A stretch of DNA of 64,000 nucleotides from Curtobacterium sp. BH-2-1-1 (GCF_001806325.1 NZ_CP017580.1:2790001-2854000), one strand, 5' to 3'. Counted from the stretch's first letter, positions 32,039 through 40,209 are shown. Translations and numbers: made by a program. Notes: generated by a model from the letters alone, not told the origin.

Positions 32039-32514
32039 GCGGAGCAGGCGCGGCGGACCGCGACCACGTCGACGGCAGCGGCATCCGGGTGGCGATCGTC
32101 GCCGGGCAGTGGCACGACGAGATCGCCGGGGGCCTCCTCGCCGGGGCGCAGCGCGAGGTCGAGCGGCTCGGTGCCACGGCGGAGGTCATCCCCGTCCCCG
32201 GGAGCTTCGAGCTGCCCGTGGTCGCCAAGGCCGCGCTCGAGGCCGGGTTCGACGCGGCGGTCGCCCTCGGCGTGATCATCCGCGGTGGGACCCCGCACTT
32301 CGAGTACGTCTCGGACGCGGCGACGAGCGGCCTCACCCGGGTCGCGATCGACGCCGGCAAGCCCGTCGGCTTCGGCGTGCTCACCCTGGACGACGAGCAG
32401 CAGGGCCTCGACCGTGCCGGACTGCCCGGTTCGAAGGAGGACAAGGGGGCCGAGGCCGTGCACGCCGCAGTGTCGACCGTGGTGACCCTGCGCCGGCTGC
32501 GCGTACTCGCGTAG
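32035..32514 (+). CDS. ribH: 6,7-dimethyl-8-ribityllumazine synthase
   Basis: 159 residues. The icosahedral enzyme condenses the RibB product with the ribityl-pyrimidine. [54 protein letters not shown] (with the catalytic His) and [16 protein letters not shown] are family motifs. ATG overlaps the ribB stop. It ends the operon; an array of hairpins follows. RibD and GTP cyclohydrolase II are not encoded here. Confidence 0.95.
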   Translation: MSGAGAADRDHVDGSGIRVAIVAGQWHDEIAGGLLAGAQREVERLGATAEVIPVPGSFELPVVAKAALEAGFDAAVALGVIIRGGTPHFEYVSDAATSGLTRVAIDAGKPVGFGVLTLDDEQQGLDRAGLPGSKEDKGAEAVHAAVSTVVTLRRLRVLA

Positions 32515-32519
32515 GCGAC

Positions 32520-32529
32520 CCGCGCCTCC
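32520..32529 (-). repeat. GGAGGCGCGG half-site after ribH
   Basis: CCGCGCCTCC occurs six bases after the ribH stop without an inverted partner. Confidence 0.6.
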
Positions 32530-32563
32530 TGGCCCGCCGCGCGTCAGCGCGTCGCTCCTGCGC

Positions 32564-32627
32564 TCGCACAACCGAAGTCACCCCGCGCCACGCGATCACG
32601 TGGTGCGGGGTGACCCTCGTTGTGCGA
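32564..32627. repeat. three-tier inverted repeat
   Basis: Nested exact arms: TCGCACAAC (32564-32572) with GTTGTGCGA (32619-32627); TCACCCCGC (32578-32586) with GCGGGGTGA (32605-32613); CCACG (32588-32592) with CGTGG (32599-32603). It would form a 64-base cruciform or RNA stem downstream of the rib operon. Confidence 0.7.
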
Positions 32628-32661
32628 ACGGCCCCGCACCTGTTCAGGTGCGGGGCCGTTC
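32626..32661. terminator. 16-bp terminator hairpin
   Basis: GAACGGCCCCGCACCT (32626-32641), loop GTTC, AGGTGCGGGGCCGTTC (32646-32661), perfect. It is placed between ribH (plus) and the small membrane gene (minus), so it can serve both. Confidence 0.75.
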
Positions 32662-32678
32662 GTGTGCGGTGGTGCTGA

Positions 32679-32849
32679 CTACCGCTTGCCGAACACGTGG
32701 ATCGGCAGGAAGAAGGAGAGGCACATGAGCACGAGACCGCCCATGAAGATAAACGCCTGACCCGAGCTCACCTGGAACGCGAAGCCGAACAGGTACATCG
32801 AAACCAGCAGCAGCAGGATCGAGAAAACAGCGGCGATGACGCGGCCCAC
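32679..32849 (-). CDS. small two-span membrane protein, 56 residues
   Basis: The frame from GTG 32849 to TAG 32679 reads VGRVIAAVFSILLLLVSMYL, FGFAFQVSSGQAFIF, MGGLVLMCLSFFLPIHVFGKR (in three parts): two hydrophobic helices with a short polar turn and a basic end. GGAGG lies seven bases before the GTG. Third-position use is less GC-biased than neighbours (several GTT, TTT, GGT codons). It is too short for ordinary ORF calling. Function unknown; a single-gene unit upstream of a TetR gene on the same strand. Confidence 0.82.
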   Translation of the reverse strand: MGRVIAAVFSILLLLVSMYLFGFAFQVSSGQAFIFMGGLVLMCLSFFLPIHVFGKR

Positions 32850-32915
32850 AGTGGTACCTCCGGAATCAGGCGGGTGGATCGGACCCAGTCTATCCCCAGG
32901 AGCGACGAACTCGGT

Positions 32916-33464
32916 TCACGCGCCGGGGCGGGTGGCGATCAACCGGTCGACCACGGCGAGGAGCGGTTCCATGTCGACCGAGGCGCGGTCCGGTCGGACC
33001 TCGCTGGCCGCGCCGAGGGACGCCGCGTGGTAGAGCCCGTCGCCCATGAGCTTGATCGCCTGCGCCGTGGGGACGTCCCCGAGCGAGTCGACGAGCGTGG
33101 CCAGCCAGGCGTTCTCGGTCTCGTCGAGGGTGCGGCCCGCCTCTTCGTAGCCGGCCTGCTGCAGCCGGCTCGCCGCGAGGAGGGCGAGGTCGAGCTCGCT
33201 GCCCACGAACTGGCAGTTCCGCACGAAGTAGCGGGCGGCGCCGTCCTCGGCGTCACGCATGCGCTCGACGTCGATGGCGGAGAGGTCGGACAGGCGTTCG
33301 CAGAGTCCCTCGACCAGGGCGGCCTTCGAGCCGAAGTGGTAGAGCAGTCCGCCCTTGGACACCCCGGCCCGGGCGGCCACGGCGTCGAGGGTCGCCGGAC
33401 GCTCTCCTTCCTCGCACACGATGGCGACGAAGCTGTCCAGGACACGATCGCGGGCGCTTGCCAT
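32916..33464 (-). CDS. TetR/AcrR family regulator
   Basis: 182 residues. The N-terminal HTH runs ATLDAVAARAGVSKGGLLYHF, followed by GSKAALVEGLCERL, the usual boundary to the ligand-binding domain. Residues 75-182 resemble the TetR C-terminal type found with DUF-like small regulators of efflux. It stands alone between the 56-residue membrane protein and the sugar importer; its target is unclear. Start ATG 33464. Confidence 0.88.
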   Translation of the reverse strand: MASARDRVLDSFVAIVCEEGERPATLDAVAARAGVSKGGLLYHFGSKAALVEGLCERLSDLSAIDVERMRDAEDGAARYFVRNCQFVGSELDLALLAASRLQQAGYEEAGRTLDETENAWLATLVDSLGDVPTAQAIKLMGDGLYHAASLGAASEVRPDRASVDMEPLLAVVDRLIATRPGA

Positions 33465-33547
33465 GCCGGAAGTCTGCCATGGGACGCGGGCGTGCCGCGT
33501 CCGGCGGGCGCAGCGCAGGCCCGGAGCGGGCGCAGCGCAGGCGCAGC

Positions 33548-33579
33548 GCAGGCGCCGTGGGCCATCCTCCACGGCGCCT
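33548..33579. terminator. terminator of the sugar ABC operon
   Basis: CAGGCGCCGTGG (33548-33559) and CCACGGCGCCTG (33568-33579) form a perfect 12-bp stem with an eight-base loop, 11 bases downstream of the last permease gene (minus strand). Short GCGCAGCGCAG tandem repeats lie beside it (33500-33550). Confidence 0.7.
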
Positions 33580-33589
33580 GCGGGTCCGG

Positions 33590-34513
33590 TCAGCCCTTCA
33601 GCGCTCCCGCCGCGATGTTCGCGATGAAGTGCCTCGAGCCGATGATGAACACCCCGATGAGCGGGAACACGCTGATCACCGCGCCGGCCATCACCGAGCC
33701 GAGGTCGGTCGCGTTCACCGAGCTGAGCGAGGCGAGTGCCACCTGGAGCGTCTGCCCCTTCGGGTCGATCAGCACGATCAACGGCCACACGTAGTCGTTC
33801 CACGCCGTGATGAAGGTGAAGATGCCGAGGAACGCCAGCCCTCCGCGGAGCATCGGGACCGCGATCGACCACCAGGTGCGGAAGAACCCGGCGCCGTCCA
33901 CGCGCGCAGAGTCGATGACCTCGTTCGGGATCGACCCGGTGGCGAACTGCCGCAGGAGGAAGATGCCGAACGCGTTCGCCGCCCCGGGGACGATGAGCGC
34001 CTGGAGTCCACCGATCCACCCGAGGTGCGCCATGAGCACGAAGCTCGGCACGAGCGACAGGCTGCCGGGGACGAGGAACGTCGCCAGCATGACGGTGAAC
34101 AGCGAGCGCTTGAACGGGAACTCGTACTTGGCGAAGGCGAACGCGGCCAGCGAGTCGAACAGCATGACCAGGACCGCGGTGCCGCCGGCGACGATGACGG
34201 TGTTGCCGAGCGCCCGCAGCATGTCGACGCTGCTGAACACCGTGGCGAGGTTCTGCATGGTGTGGTCGCTGAACCAGAGCGACGGCGGGTAGCCGAAGAT
34301 CTGCGCGTTCGATGACGTCGACATGACGAGCAGCCAGTAGAACGGGAAGATCGACAGCACGACGCCGACGATGAGGCACAGGTGCGTGACGAGCCGTCCG
34401 ACCCAGCCGTGCCTGAACCCCCGGCGGTGGTCGTCGGGCCCGTCGGTGACGGCGTTGGGCCGGCCGAGTGCGGCGGCGGTGTTCGTGGTGCGGGGTGCGG
34501 TGTCGGCGCTCAT
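33590..34513 (-). CDS. carbohydrate ABC transporter permease (MalG type)
   Basis: 307 residues with six membrane spans. FAFAKYEFPFKRSLFTVML and the EAA-type loop VIDSARVDGAGFFRTWWSIAVP identify the second inner-membrane permease of CUT1 sugar importers. The start ATGA overlaps the stop of the MalF-type permease. A Thr/Ala-rich cytoplasmic N-terminus of about 40 residues precedes TM1. No ATPase gene lies in the cluster; CUT1 importers of Actinobacteria commonly share a MsiK-type ATPase encoded elsewhere. Confidence 0.93.
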   Translation of the reverse strand: MSADTAPRTTNTAAALGRPNAVTDGPDDHRRGFRHGWVGRLVTHLCLIVGVVLSIFPFYWLLVMSTSSNAQIFGYPPSLWFSDHTMQNLATVFSSVDMLRALGNTVIVAGGTAVLVMLFDSLAAFAFAKYEFPFKRSLFTVMLATFLVPGSLSLVPSFVLMAHLGWIGGLQALIVPGAANAFGIFLLRQFATGSIPNEVIDSARVDGAGFFRTWWSIAVPMLRGGLAFLGIFTFITAWNDYVWPLIVLIDPKGQTLQVALASLSSVNATDLGSVMAGAVISVFPLIGVFIIGSRHFIANIAAGALKG

Positions 34514-35550
34514 GCGCGGGGTCCCTTCGCGCTGGTCGTGACGGTGCGCGGGGCGCGCAGTCGCCGTGGGGTCTTGAGCCCGTCGCGCTCGCTGAGCAGT
34601 CGCCAGTTGATGATCGCGAAGACCACGGAGAAGAAGAACAGCACCCAGGCGATCGCCGAGCCGTACCCGAAGTCGAACTGGTTGAACGCCTGGTCGTACT
34701 GGTAGAGCACGATCGTCATGCCGGCCTCGTCGGGGCCACCGACCGCCTGCCCGTTGAACAGGATCTGCGGCTCGGTGAAGAGCCCGAGGCCACCGATGGT
34801 CGACGTGATGACGGTGAACAGGATGACCGGCCGCAGCATCGGGATCGTGATGCGCGTGAAGATCTGCCAGGTGTTCGCGCCGTCCACCTTCGCCGCGTCG
34901 TACAGCTCGGTCGAGATCGACTGCAGGCCGGCGAGGTAGATGATCGCGTTGTACCCGGTCCAGCGCCAGATGACCATGACCGCGATCGTGACCTTGATGC
35001 CCCAGTACGACGAGAGCCAGCCGACCGGGTCGGCACCGACGGCTCGGAGCGCGGCGTTGACGAGCCCGAACCCGTCCGAGAACACCGAGCCGAACACGAT
35101 CGCCATCGCGACCATGCTCGTCACGTTCGGGATGAAGAACGCGACCCGGTAGAAGCCCTTCGCCCGGATGTTGCCGTGCAGCAGGAACGCGAGCACGAGG
35201 GCGAGGAACAGCATCGGGACGGTCGAGATGATCCAGATGATGAAGGTGTTCGAGACGGCGTTCCAGAACCGCGGGTCGGTCAGCAGGTACTGGTACTGCG
35301 CGAGGCCGACGAACGCGGGGGAGCCGACACCGTCCCAGTCCGTGAACGACAGCACGATCGAGAAGACGATCGGGAACAGCCCGAACACGAGGAACAGCAC
35401 GTAGAACGGCGCGATCGCCACGTACTGCGGCCAGAACCGGCGCAGGCTGAAGCGGTGACCGGTCGCCGCGGTGGAGATCGAGGCGGTGGGGGCGCCCCCG
35501 ACGACGGGGTTCGCGGTGGTGGCGGTCTGCTCGCGGATCGGCGCGCTCAT
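34510..35550 (-). CDS. carbohydrate ABC transporter permease (MalF type)
   Basis: 346 residues. Six or more membrane spans after a polar N-terminus of about 45 residues; VLSFTDWDGVGSPAFVGLAQ is the typical first periplasmic segment and LYDAAKVDGANTWQIFTRITIP is the EAA loop that contacts the ATPase. Translation is coupled to both neighbours by four-base overlaps (solute-binding protein upstream, second permease downstream). Confidence 0.94.
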   Translation of the reverse strand: MSAPIREQTATTANPVVGGAPTASISTAATGHRFSLRRFWPQYVAIAPFYVLFLVFGLFPIVFSIVLSFTDWDGVGSPAFVGLAQYQYLLTDPRFWNAVSNTFIIWIISTVPMLFLALVLAFLLHGNIRAKGFYRVAFFIPNVTSMVAMAIVFGSVFSDGFGLVNAALRAVGADPVGWLSSYWGIKVTIAVMVIWRWTGYNAIIYLAGLQSISTELYDAAKVDGANTWQIFTRITIPMLRPVILFTVITSTIGGLGLFTEPQILFNGQAVGGPDEAGMTIVLYQYDQAFNQFDFGYGSAIAWVLFFFSVVFAIINWRLLSERDGLKTPRRLRAPRTVTTSAKGPRA

Positions 35551-36848
35551 GCCGACACCCCGCGCTTCGCCAGGACGCGGTCGGTCTGGTCGATGGCGTC
35601 CTGCCAGGCACGCTCCGGGTCCTTGCCGCCGGACTCCACGTTCGTGATCTCGGTCGCGAAGGCGCCGATGAACCGCTCCGAGTTCGAGATGTACGTCACG
35701 GGGACCTCCGGTGCGGCCTTGCTGAAGAAGTCGAGCGGGTTCTGGTCCCCGAAGAAGTCGCCGGGGTTGCGCATGATGCCGTTCTCGAACGACGCGGGTG
35801 TCGACGGGAAGAGCTGGATGTCGTTGTAGGTGTGGGACTGCACGTCCGCGCCGGTGATCCACTTGGCGAACGCCACCGCGGCCTCGGGGTTCTTCGACGT
35901 CTTGGGCACGGCCAGGAACGAGCCGCCGCTGTTGCCCGGTCGCTCGGGCTGCCGGGCGATCCGCCACTTCCCGGACAGGTCCGGAGCCGTGTCGTGGATG
36001 ATCTGCGTCCACCACGCGCCCTCGATCTGCCCGGCGACCCGACCCGCGACCCACCCGGCGTTCTGGTCGGTCCCGGACTGCAGGTTGCCGGTGATCCCGG
36101 CGTGGATCGACTCGACCGCGTTCTCCCAGGCCTTCCGGATCGAGCTGTCGTCGTCGTGGTAGAGCGGCTGGTCGTCACGGTCGAAGTACCGCGTGGGGCT
36201 CGCGGAGACGAACTGGTTGAAGAGCTGCGTCGCGGTGATGATCGTCGCGGCACCGGTCTTCTGCTTGATCTGCTTGCCGAAGGTCCGGAAGTCCGCCCAG
36301 GTCTGGATCGCCGCGCTCACCTCGTCCGGGTCGGTGGGGAGGTCGGCCTTCTGCAGGACGTCCTGGTTGTAGAAGAAGCCGGTGGGGCCGGTGTCGACGG
36401 GCCAGAAGCACTGCCGCCCGGACGGGGTCCGGCCGAGCGAGAGCTTCCAGTCGTAGTAGGCGGACTTCTCGGTGGCGGAGGGATCGAAGTCGGTGAAGAG
36501 GTCCTCGTCGGGGAAGTAGAGCCAGCAGTTCGAGTTCACCATGAGGACGTCGGGGATGAACGCGTTCCCGGCGAGGGCGGTCCGGAACTTCGTGTCGTAC
36601 GACGCCCCGCCGATGAGGTCCGGCCGCAGCCGCATCGGTTCGTGGCCGCTGATGCCCCCGGCCGCCTGCTTCAGGAACTTCGGGTCGAGGGACCGGTTCC
36701 AGTACCAGAGGACGAGTTCGTCCGGGTCCTTGGAGATCGCGGTGCCGGTGGAACACCCGGCGAGGAGGGCCGTGGTGGCGAGTGCGCCGAGGGCGCCTGC
36801 GCCGGCGAGGAACCCCCGCCGGCTGAGACTGTGCGTTGCTGCTGTCAC
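35547..36848 (-). CDS. extracellular sugar-binding lipoprotein of the ABC importer, Tat-type signal
   Basis: 433 residues. The N-terminus SLSRRGFLAGAGALGALATT has a twin-arginine motif and continues into the lipobox LLAGC, so it is likely a Tat-exported lipoprotein. The body is a CUT1 family-1 solute-binding fold (DPDELVLWYWNRSL, FFYNQDVLQKADLPTDP, SGGSFLAVPKTSKNPEAAVAF). It is first in the importer operon and divergent from the oxidoreductase fusion; a LacI-type operator (36898-36911) lies 50 bases before its start. The sugar is unknown. Confidence 0.92.
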   Translation of the reverse strand: MTAATHSLSRRGFLAGAGALGALATTALLAGCSTGTAISKDPDELVLWYWNRSLDPKFLKQAAGGISGHEPMRLRPDLIGGASYDTKFRTALAGNAFIPDVLMVNSNCWLYFPDEDLFTDFDPSATEKSAYYDWKLSLGRTPSGRQCFWPVDTGPTGFFYNQDVLQKADLPTDPDEVSAAIQTWADFRTFGKQIKQKTGAATIITATQLFNQFVSASPTRYFDRDDQPLYHDDDSSIRKAWENAVESIHAGITGNLQSGTDQNAGWVAGRVAGQIEGAWWTQIIHDTAPDLSGKWRIARQPERPGNSGGSFLAVPKTSKNPEAAVAFAKWITGADVQSHTYNDIQLFPSTPASFENGIMRNPGDFFGDQNPLDFFSKAAPEVPVTYISNSERFIGAFATEITNVESGGKDPERAWQDAIDQTDRVLAKRGVSA

Positions 36849-36897
36849 TGGAGTGCCTGCTCTCGTCGTTGAGATGCGGAACCGATGAGCGCTCGAC

Positions 36898-36911
36898 CGT
36901 GAACGCTCACG
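36898..36911. promoter_or_regulatory. LacI-type operator A
   Basis: CGTGAACGCTCACG: arms CGTGAA / CTCACG with one mismatch to a perfect palindrome. It is near-identical to operator B at 37001-37014 and sits just upstream of the sugar-binding protein gene. Confidence 0.7.
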
Positions 36912-37000
36912 AAGTGGTCAGAGCATGCCCCGGCCGACACGCCGTGTCAAGCATCTGCATCGTTGCAGGTGCGGAGACGGACGGGTACGGTCGTCGGGAC

Positions 37001-37014
37001 CGTGAAGGTTCACG
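37001..37014. promoter_or_regulatory. LacI-type operator B
   Basis: CGTGAAGGTTCACG: perfect arms CGTGAA / TTCACG around GG, 18 bases before the oxidoreductase start. It lies 103 bases from operator A, about ten helical turns, which would allow looping by the LacI-family protein at 39071-40093. Confidence 0.72.
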
Positions 37015-37031
37015 ACACGATAGGGATCCGC

Positions 37032-39092
37032 ATGTCAGCGCAGACCGCGACCACCGCCAGCAGCACCTCCTCGACGGGGCACGACACCCCCGGCTGGGCC
37101 GTTCTCGGCCCCGGTGGGATCGCCCGCCGCTTCCTCTCCCAGCTGCCCTCGAGTGGCGTCGGTGCCACCCTCGTCGCGGCCGGCAGCTCGTCGGCGGAGC
37201 GAGCGGGAGCGTTCGCTGCCGAGGCTGCCGAGCACGGGTTCGCCGACGTCGCCGCGGCCACCTACGACGAGGTGCTCGCCGACCCGCGCGTCGACGCCGT
37301 CTACGTCTCGACGGTCCACACCGGGCACGCGGCGCTCGTCCTCGCGGCGCTCGCGGCGGGCAAGGCGGTCCTCTGCGAGAAGCCGCTCTCGCCGAACCAC
37401 GGCACGTCCATGGCGCTCGCCGATGCCGCACGCCAGGCCGGCCTCCCCCTCGTCGAGGCGTACATGTACCGCTTCCACCCGCAGACCGCGGCCCTGCTCG
37501 ACCTCGTCCGGCAGGGTGCGATCGGTACCGTCACGCACGTCGACGCCTCGTTCGCGTTCCGGGCGGGCAGCCGGTCCGGGCGGCTCTTCGACGTCGACAC
37601 GGCCGGCGGCGGGATCCTCGACGTGGGCGGCTACCCGGTGACGATGACGGCCGCGATCGTGCAGGCCGCGACCGGCGTGGCCGTCGCCGAGCCCACCGAG
37701 CTCACCGCCACCGGGACCGTCGGCCCGACCGGCGTCGACGAGTGGACGGTGGCACAGCTCAGCTACACCGGCGGGATCACCGCGAACCTCCGGACCGGCG
37801 TCCGCGTGCAGGACGACAACTCCGTGGTCGTCCACGGCACCACGGGGAAGATCACGCTCACCGACCCGTGGACCCTCGGCGACGACCCCACGATCGAGAT
37901 CAGCACGGTGGACGAGGACCCGCGCACGCTGTCCTTCGCCGGCGCGCACCCCTACGCCCTCGAGGCCGACGCCACCACGGCGGCCCTCGCGGCCGGTCGT
38001 GTCGACGCCCCCGAGTTCACCCTCGACGAGTCGCTCGCCACCGCCCGGACGCTCGACAAGTGGCGTGCCGCGATCGGTCTGCGCTTCCCGTTCGAGGCCG
38101 AGACCGCCGACATCCCGACCGTCAGCGGCCGACCCCTCACGGTCGCCGCGCACGAGCCCGACCGAGCCGACAACCCGATGCGCTACGGCGAGGTCGCGGG
38201 TGTCGGCAAGCGCATGTCCCGACTGGTGATGGGTGTCGACAACCAGCCCGACCTGGCGCACGCGAGCGCGATCTTCGACCTGTTCGTGGAGCAGGGCGGC
38301 AACGTGTTCGACACCGGCTACATCTACGGCGGGGGCGTGCTCGAGGGTCGGCTCGGCAAGTGGATCCAGAACCGCGGCGTCCGCGAGGACGTGGTCGTGA
38401 TCACCAAGGGCGCGCACACGCCGTACTGCGACCCGGAGTCCCTCACCCGGCAGCTGCTCGAGAGCCTCGAGCGCCAGGGCACCGACTACGCGGACATCTA
38501 CATGATGCACCGCGACAACACGGACATCCCGGTGGGGGAGTTCGTCGACGTCCTCGACGAGCACCGTCGTGCCGGCCGCATCCGCGTGTACGGCGGCTCG
38601 AACTGGACCCCTGCCCGATTCGACGAGGCGAACGCCTACGCCCGCGCGAACGGCAAGCACGAGTTCGAGGTGCTGAGCAACCACTTCGGCCTGGCCGAGG
38701 CGTACGACGTGCCGTGGGCCGGCTGCGAGCACGCCACCGACGCGGCGTCGAAGCAGTGGCTCGAGGAGCGCCAGGTGCCCCTGCTGCCCTGGTCCTCGCA
38801 GGCGCGTGGGTTCTTCACCGGCCGCGCCAAGCCGGAGGACACGAGCGACGCCGAACTCGTGCGCTGCTACTACAGCGACGAGAACTTCGAGCGGCTGCGC
38901 CGTGCGTCGGAGCTCGGCGAGCGGTTCGGCGTCCCCGCGACGGCGATCGCCCTGGCGTACGTGCTGCACCAGCCGTTCCCGACGTTCCCGCTCTTCGGAC
39001 CGCGTACGATCGCGGAAGCCCGGTCGTCCATGACCGGCCTCTCCGTCGACCTCACTCCGGAACAGGTGGCATGGCTGGACCTCCGCGACTGA
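37032..39092 (+). CDS. Gfo/Idh/MocA oxidoreductase fused to aldo/keto reductase
   Basis: 686 residues. Residues about 20-350 are a Gfo/Idh/MocA NAD(P) sugar dehydrogenase: WAVLGPGGIARRFL (Rossmann), VLCEKPLSPN with the EKP Lys, and AYMYRFHPQT, DVGGYPVTM in the catalytic domain. After a linker, residues about 385-686 are an aldo/keto reductase whose tetrad is readable: NVFDTGYIYGG (Asp, Tyr), VVITKGAH (Lys), YADIYMMHRDN (His). The two domains may convert one sugar in sequence, for example by oxidation and reduction. Start ATG 37032 follows GGGATC. The neighbouring importer and LacI repressor point to catabolism of an imported carbohydrate. Confidence 0.9.
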   Translation: MSAQTATTASSTSSTGHDTPGWAVLGPGGIARRFLSQLPSSGVGATLVAAGSSSAERAGAFAAEAAEHGFADVAAATYDEVLADPRVDAVYVSTVHTGHAALVLAALAAGKAVLCEKPLSPNHGTSMALADAARQAGLPLVEAYMYRFHPQTAALLDLVRQGAIGTVTHVDASFAFRAGSRSGRLFDVDTAGGGILDVGGYPVTMTAAIVQAATGVAVAEPTELTATGTVGPTGVDEWTVAQLSYTGGITANLRTGVRVQDDNSVVVHGTTGKITLTDPWTLGDDPTIEISTVDEDPRTLSFAGAHPYALEADATTAALAAGRVDAPEFTLDESLATARTLDKWRAAIGLRFPFEAETADIPTVSGRPLTVAAHEPDRADNPMRYGEVAGVGKRMSRLVMGVDNQPDLAHASAIFDLFVEQGGNVFDTGYIYGGGVLEGRLGKWIQNRGVREDVVVITKGAHTPYCDPESLTRQLLESLERQGTDYADIYMMHRDNTDIPVGEFVDVLDEHRRAGRIRVYGGSNWTPARFDEANAYARANGKHEFEVLSNHFGLAEAYDVPWAGCEHATDAASKQWLEERQVPLLPWSSQARGFFTGRAKPEDTSDAELVRCYYSDENFERLRRASELGERFGVPATAIALAYVLHQPFPTFPLFGPRTIAEARSSMTGLSVDLTPEQVAWLDLRD

Positions 39093-40093
39093 CCGAACCC
39101 GTTCCCGCACCCGGCGGCCGGGCGACGATCATCGACGTCGCCGCGGCCGCCGGGGTGTCCCGGCAGACCGTCACCCGGGCGATGAACGGCATGTCCGGCA
39201 TCAGCGCGGCGACGAAGGAACGAGTCCTCGCCGCCGCGGAGCGCCTCGACTACCGGCCGTCGCGCTTCGGTCGCGGGCTCGTCACGGGTGGCGACCACCA
39301 GCTCGGCCTCGTCGTGAACGACCTGCGCAACCCCTACACGCCGCAGCTGGCCTCGGCCGTCTTCCGACTCGCCGCCGAGCAGGGCTGGAACGTCATGCTC
39401 GCCGACGTCGACCTCGCGAGCGACGCCGACCGGATGGTGCAGGCGCTCGGGTCGCAGACGGACGTCGTCATCGGGTACCTCGGCTCCCGTCGCGACCGGT
39501 GGCGCGAGCTCCTCGGCACCGTGCCGATGGTCGAGCTCGACCCGTACTCGGAGCCACCGACCGCAGCCGTCTGGATCGACCCCACCGACGCGATCGAGGT
39601 CCTCGCCGACCACCTCGTCGCCACCGGGGTCCGGCACCCGGTCGTGCTCGACAACTCCTCGCCGGAGCACACGAGTGTCCGCGGCATCCTCATGATGGAC
39701 GCCCTCCAGCGGCGCGGGTACCTGCCCGAGCTCGTGCACGCCGAGCACGGCACGGCGGAGTGCGGCGCCGAGGAGACGACACGGATCCTCCGCCGACGCC
39801 GACGGCAGGACGCGATCCTCGCCTTCAACGACGTGATGGCGCTCGGTGTCCTGCAGGCCTGTCGGCGGGCGGGCGTCGACGTCCCGCGAGAGCTCCGGGT
39901 CGTCGGCGTCGACGGCCTGCCGCTCGGCTCGCTCGTCTCGCCGACGCTCACCACGTTGGCGGTGGACCTCGACGAGGTCGCGCGTGAGGCGCTCGACCTC
40001 GCCCTCGGCATGCTCGCCGGCGAGCTGCCGCGGCAGGGTGACGCGGTGCAGCGCACGGTGCGGCACCGCCTGCTCCTGCGCGAGTCGGCCTGA
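39071..40093 (+). CDS. LacI family transcriptional regulator of the sugar locus
   Basis: 340 residues. HTH and hinge: ATIIDVAAAAGVSRQTVTRA, then RLDYRPSRFGRGL. The effector domain has the periplasmic-binding fold (QLGLVVNDLRNPYTPQLASA, AILAFNDVMALGVLQA, VVGVDGLPLGSLVSPTLTT). Its start overlaps the end of the oxidoreductase fusion by 22 bases, so the two are co-transcribed. It probably binds the twin CGTGAAnnTTCACG sites in the divergent promoter and is released by the transported sugar or a derivative. Confidence 0.93.
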   Translation: MAGPPRLTEPVPAPGGRATIIDVAAAAGVSRQTVTRAMNGMSGISAATKERVLAAAERLDYRPSRFGRGLVTGGDHQLGLVVNDLRNPYTPQLASAVFRLAAEQGWNVMLADVDLASDADRMVQALGSQTDVVIGYLGSRRDRWRELLGTVPMVELDPYSEPPTAAVWIDPTDAIEVLADHLVATGVRHPVVLDNSSPEHTSVRGILMMDALQRRGYLPELVHAEHGTAECGAEETTRILRRRRRQDAILAFNDVMALGVLQACRRAGVDVPRELRVVGVDGLPLGSLVSPTLTTLAVDLDEVAREALDLALGMLAGELPRQGDAVQRTVRHRLLLRESA

Positions 40094-40124
40094 CGACGCG
40101 GCCTACGAGACAGCGCGACCGGAG

Positions 40125-40172
40125 GACGGACGGGAGGCGCGGTGCGGGCCCGCACCGCGCCTCCCGTCCGTC
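40125..40172. terminator. perfect 48-bp palindrome, GGAGGCGCGG family
   Basis: 40125-40148 is the exact reverse complement of 40149-40172, with no loop. It starts 32 bases after the LacI gene stop. It contains GGAGGCGCGG and CCGCGCCTCC and shares GACGGACGGGAGGCGCGGTGC with the hairpin at 14269. Confidence 0.8.
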
Positions 40173-40175
40173 ATC

Positions 40176-40191
40176 AGTTGCATTTGCAACT
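40176..40191. promoter_or_regulatory. operator-like palindrome AGTTGCA-TT-TGCAACT
   Basis: A perfect 7+2+7 inverted repeat upstream of the MFS gene, unusually AT-containing for this genome. It resembles MarR or TetR operators. No regulator gene is adjacent except LacI upstream. Confidence 0.5.
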
Positions 40192-40193
40192 AT

Positions 40194-40209
40194 TACCGTC
40201 CAGACGGTA
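40194..40209. promoter_or_regulatory. operator-like palindrome TACCGTC-CA-GACGGTA
   Basis: A perfect 7+2+7 inverted repeat two bases after the previous one, about 105 bases before the MFS start. Its GACGGT arms are typical of TetR-regulated pumps. The controlling protein is not identified in the window. Confidence 0.55.

Noticed and set aside
33480..33560. GCGCAGCGCAG short tandem repeats as a coding or VNTR feature
   Set aside because: Only about three imperfect copies next to a terminator, with no frame; probably simple GC-rich drift.
36836..39070. Upstream extension of the LacI frame through the whole oxidoreductase fusion
   Set aside because: The frame is a GC-rich shadow; LacI similarity begins only at 39071, and the oxidoreductase is clearly coded in the other frame.
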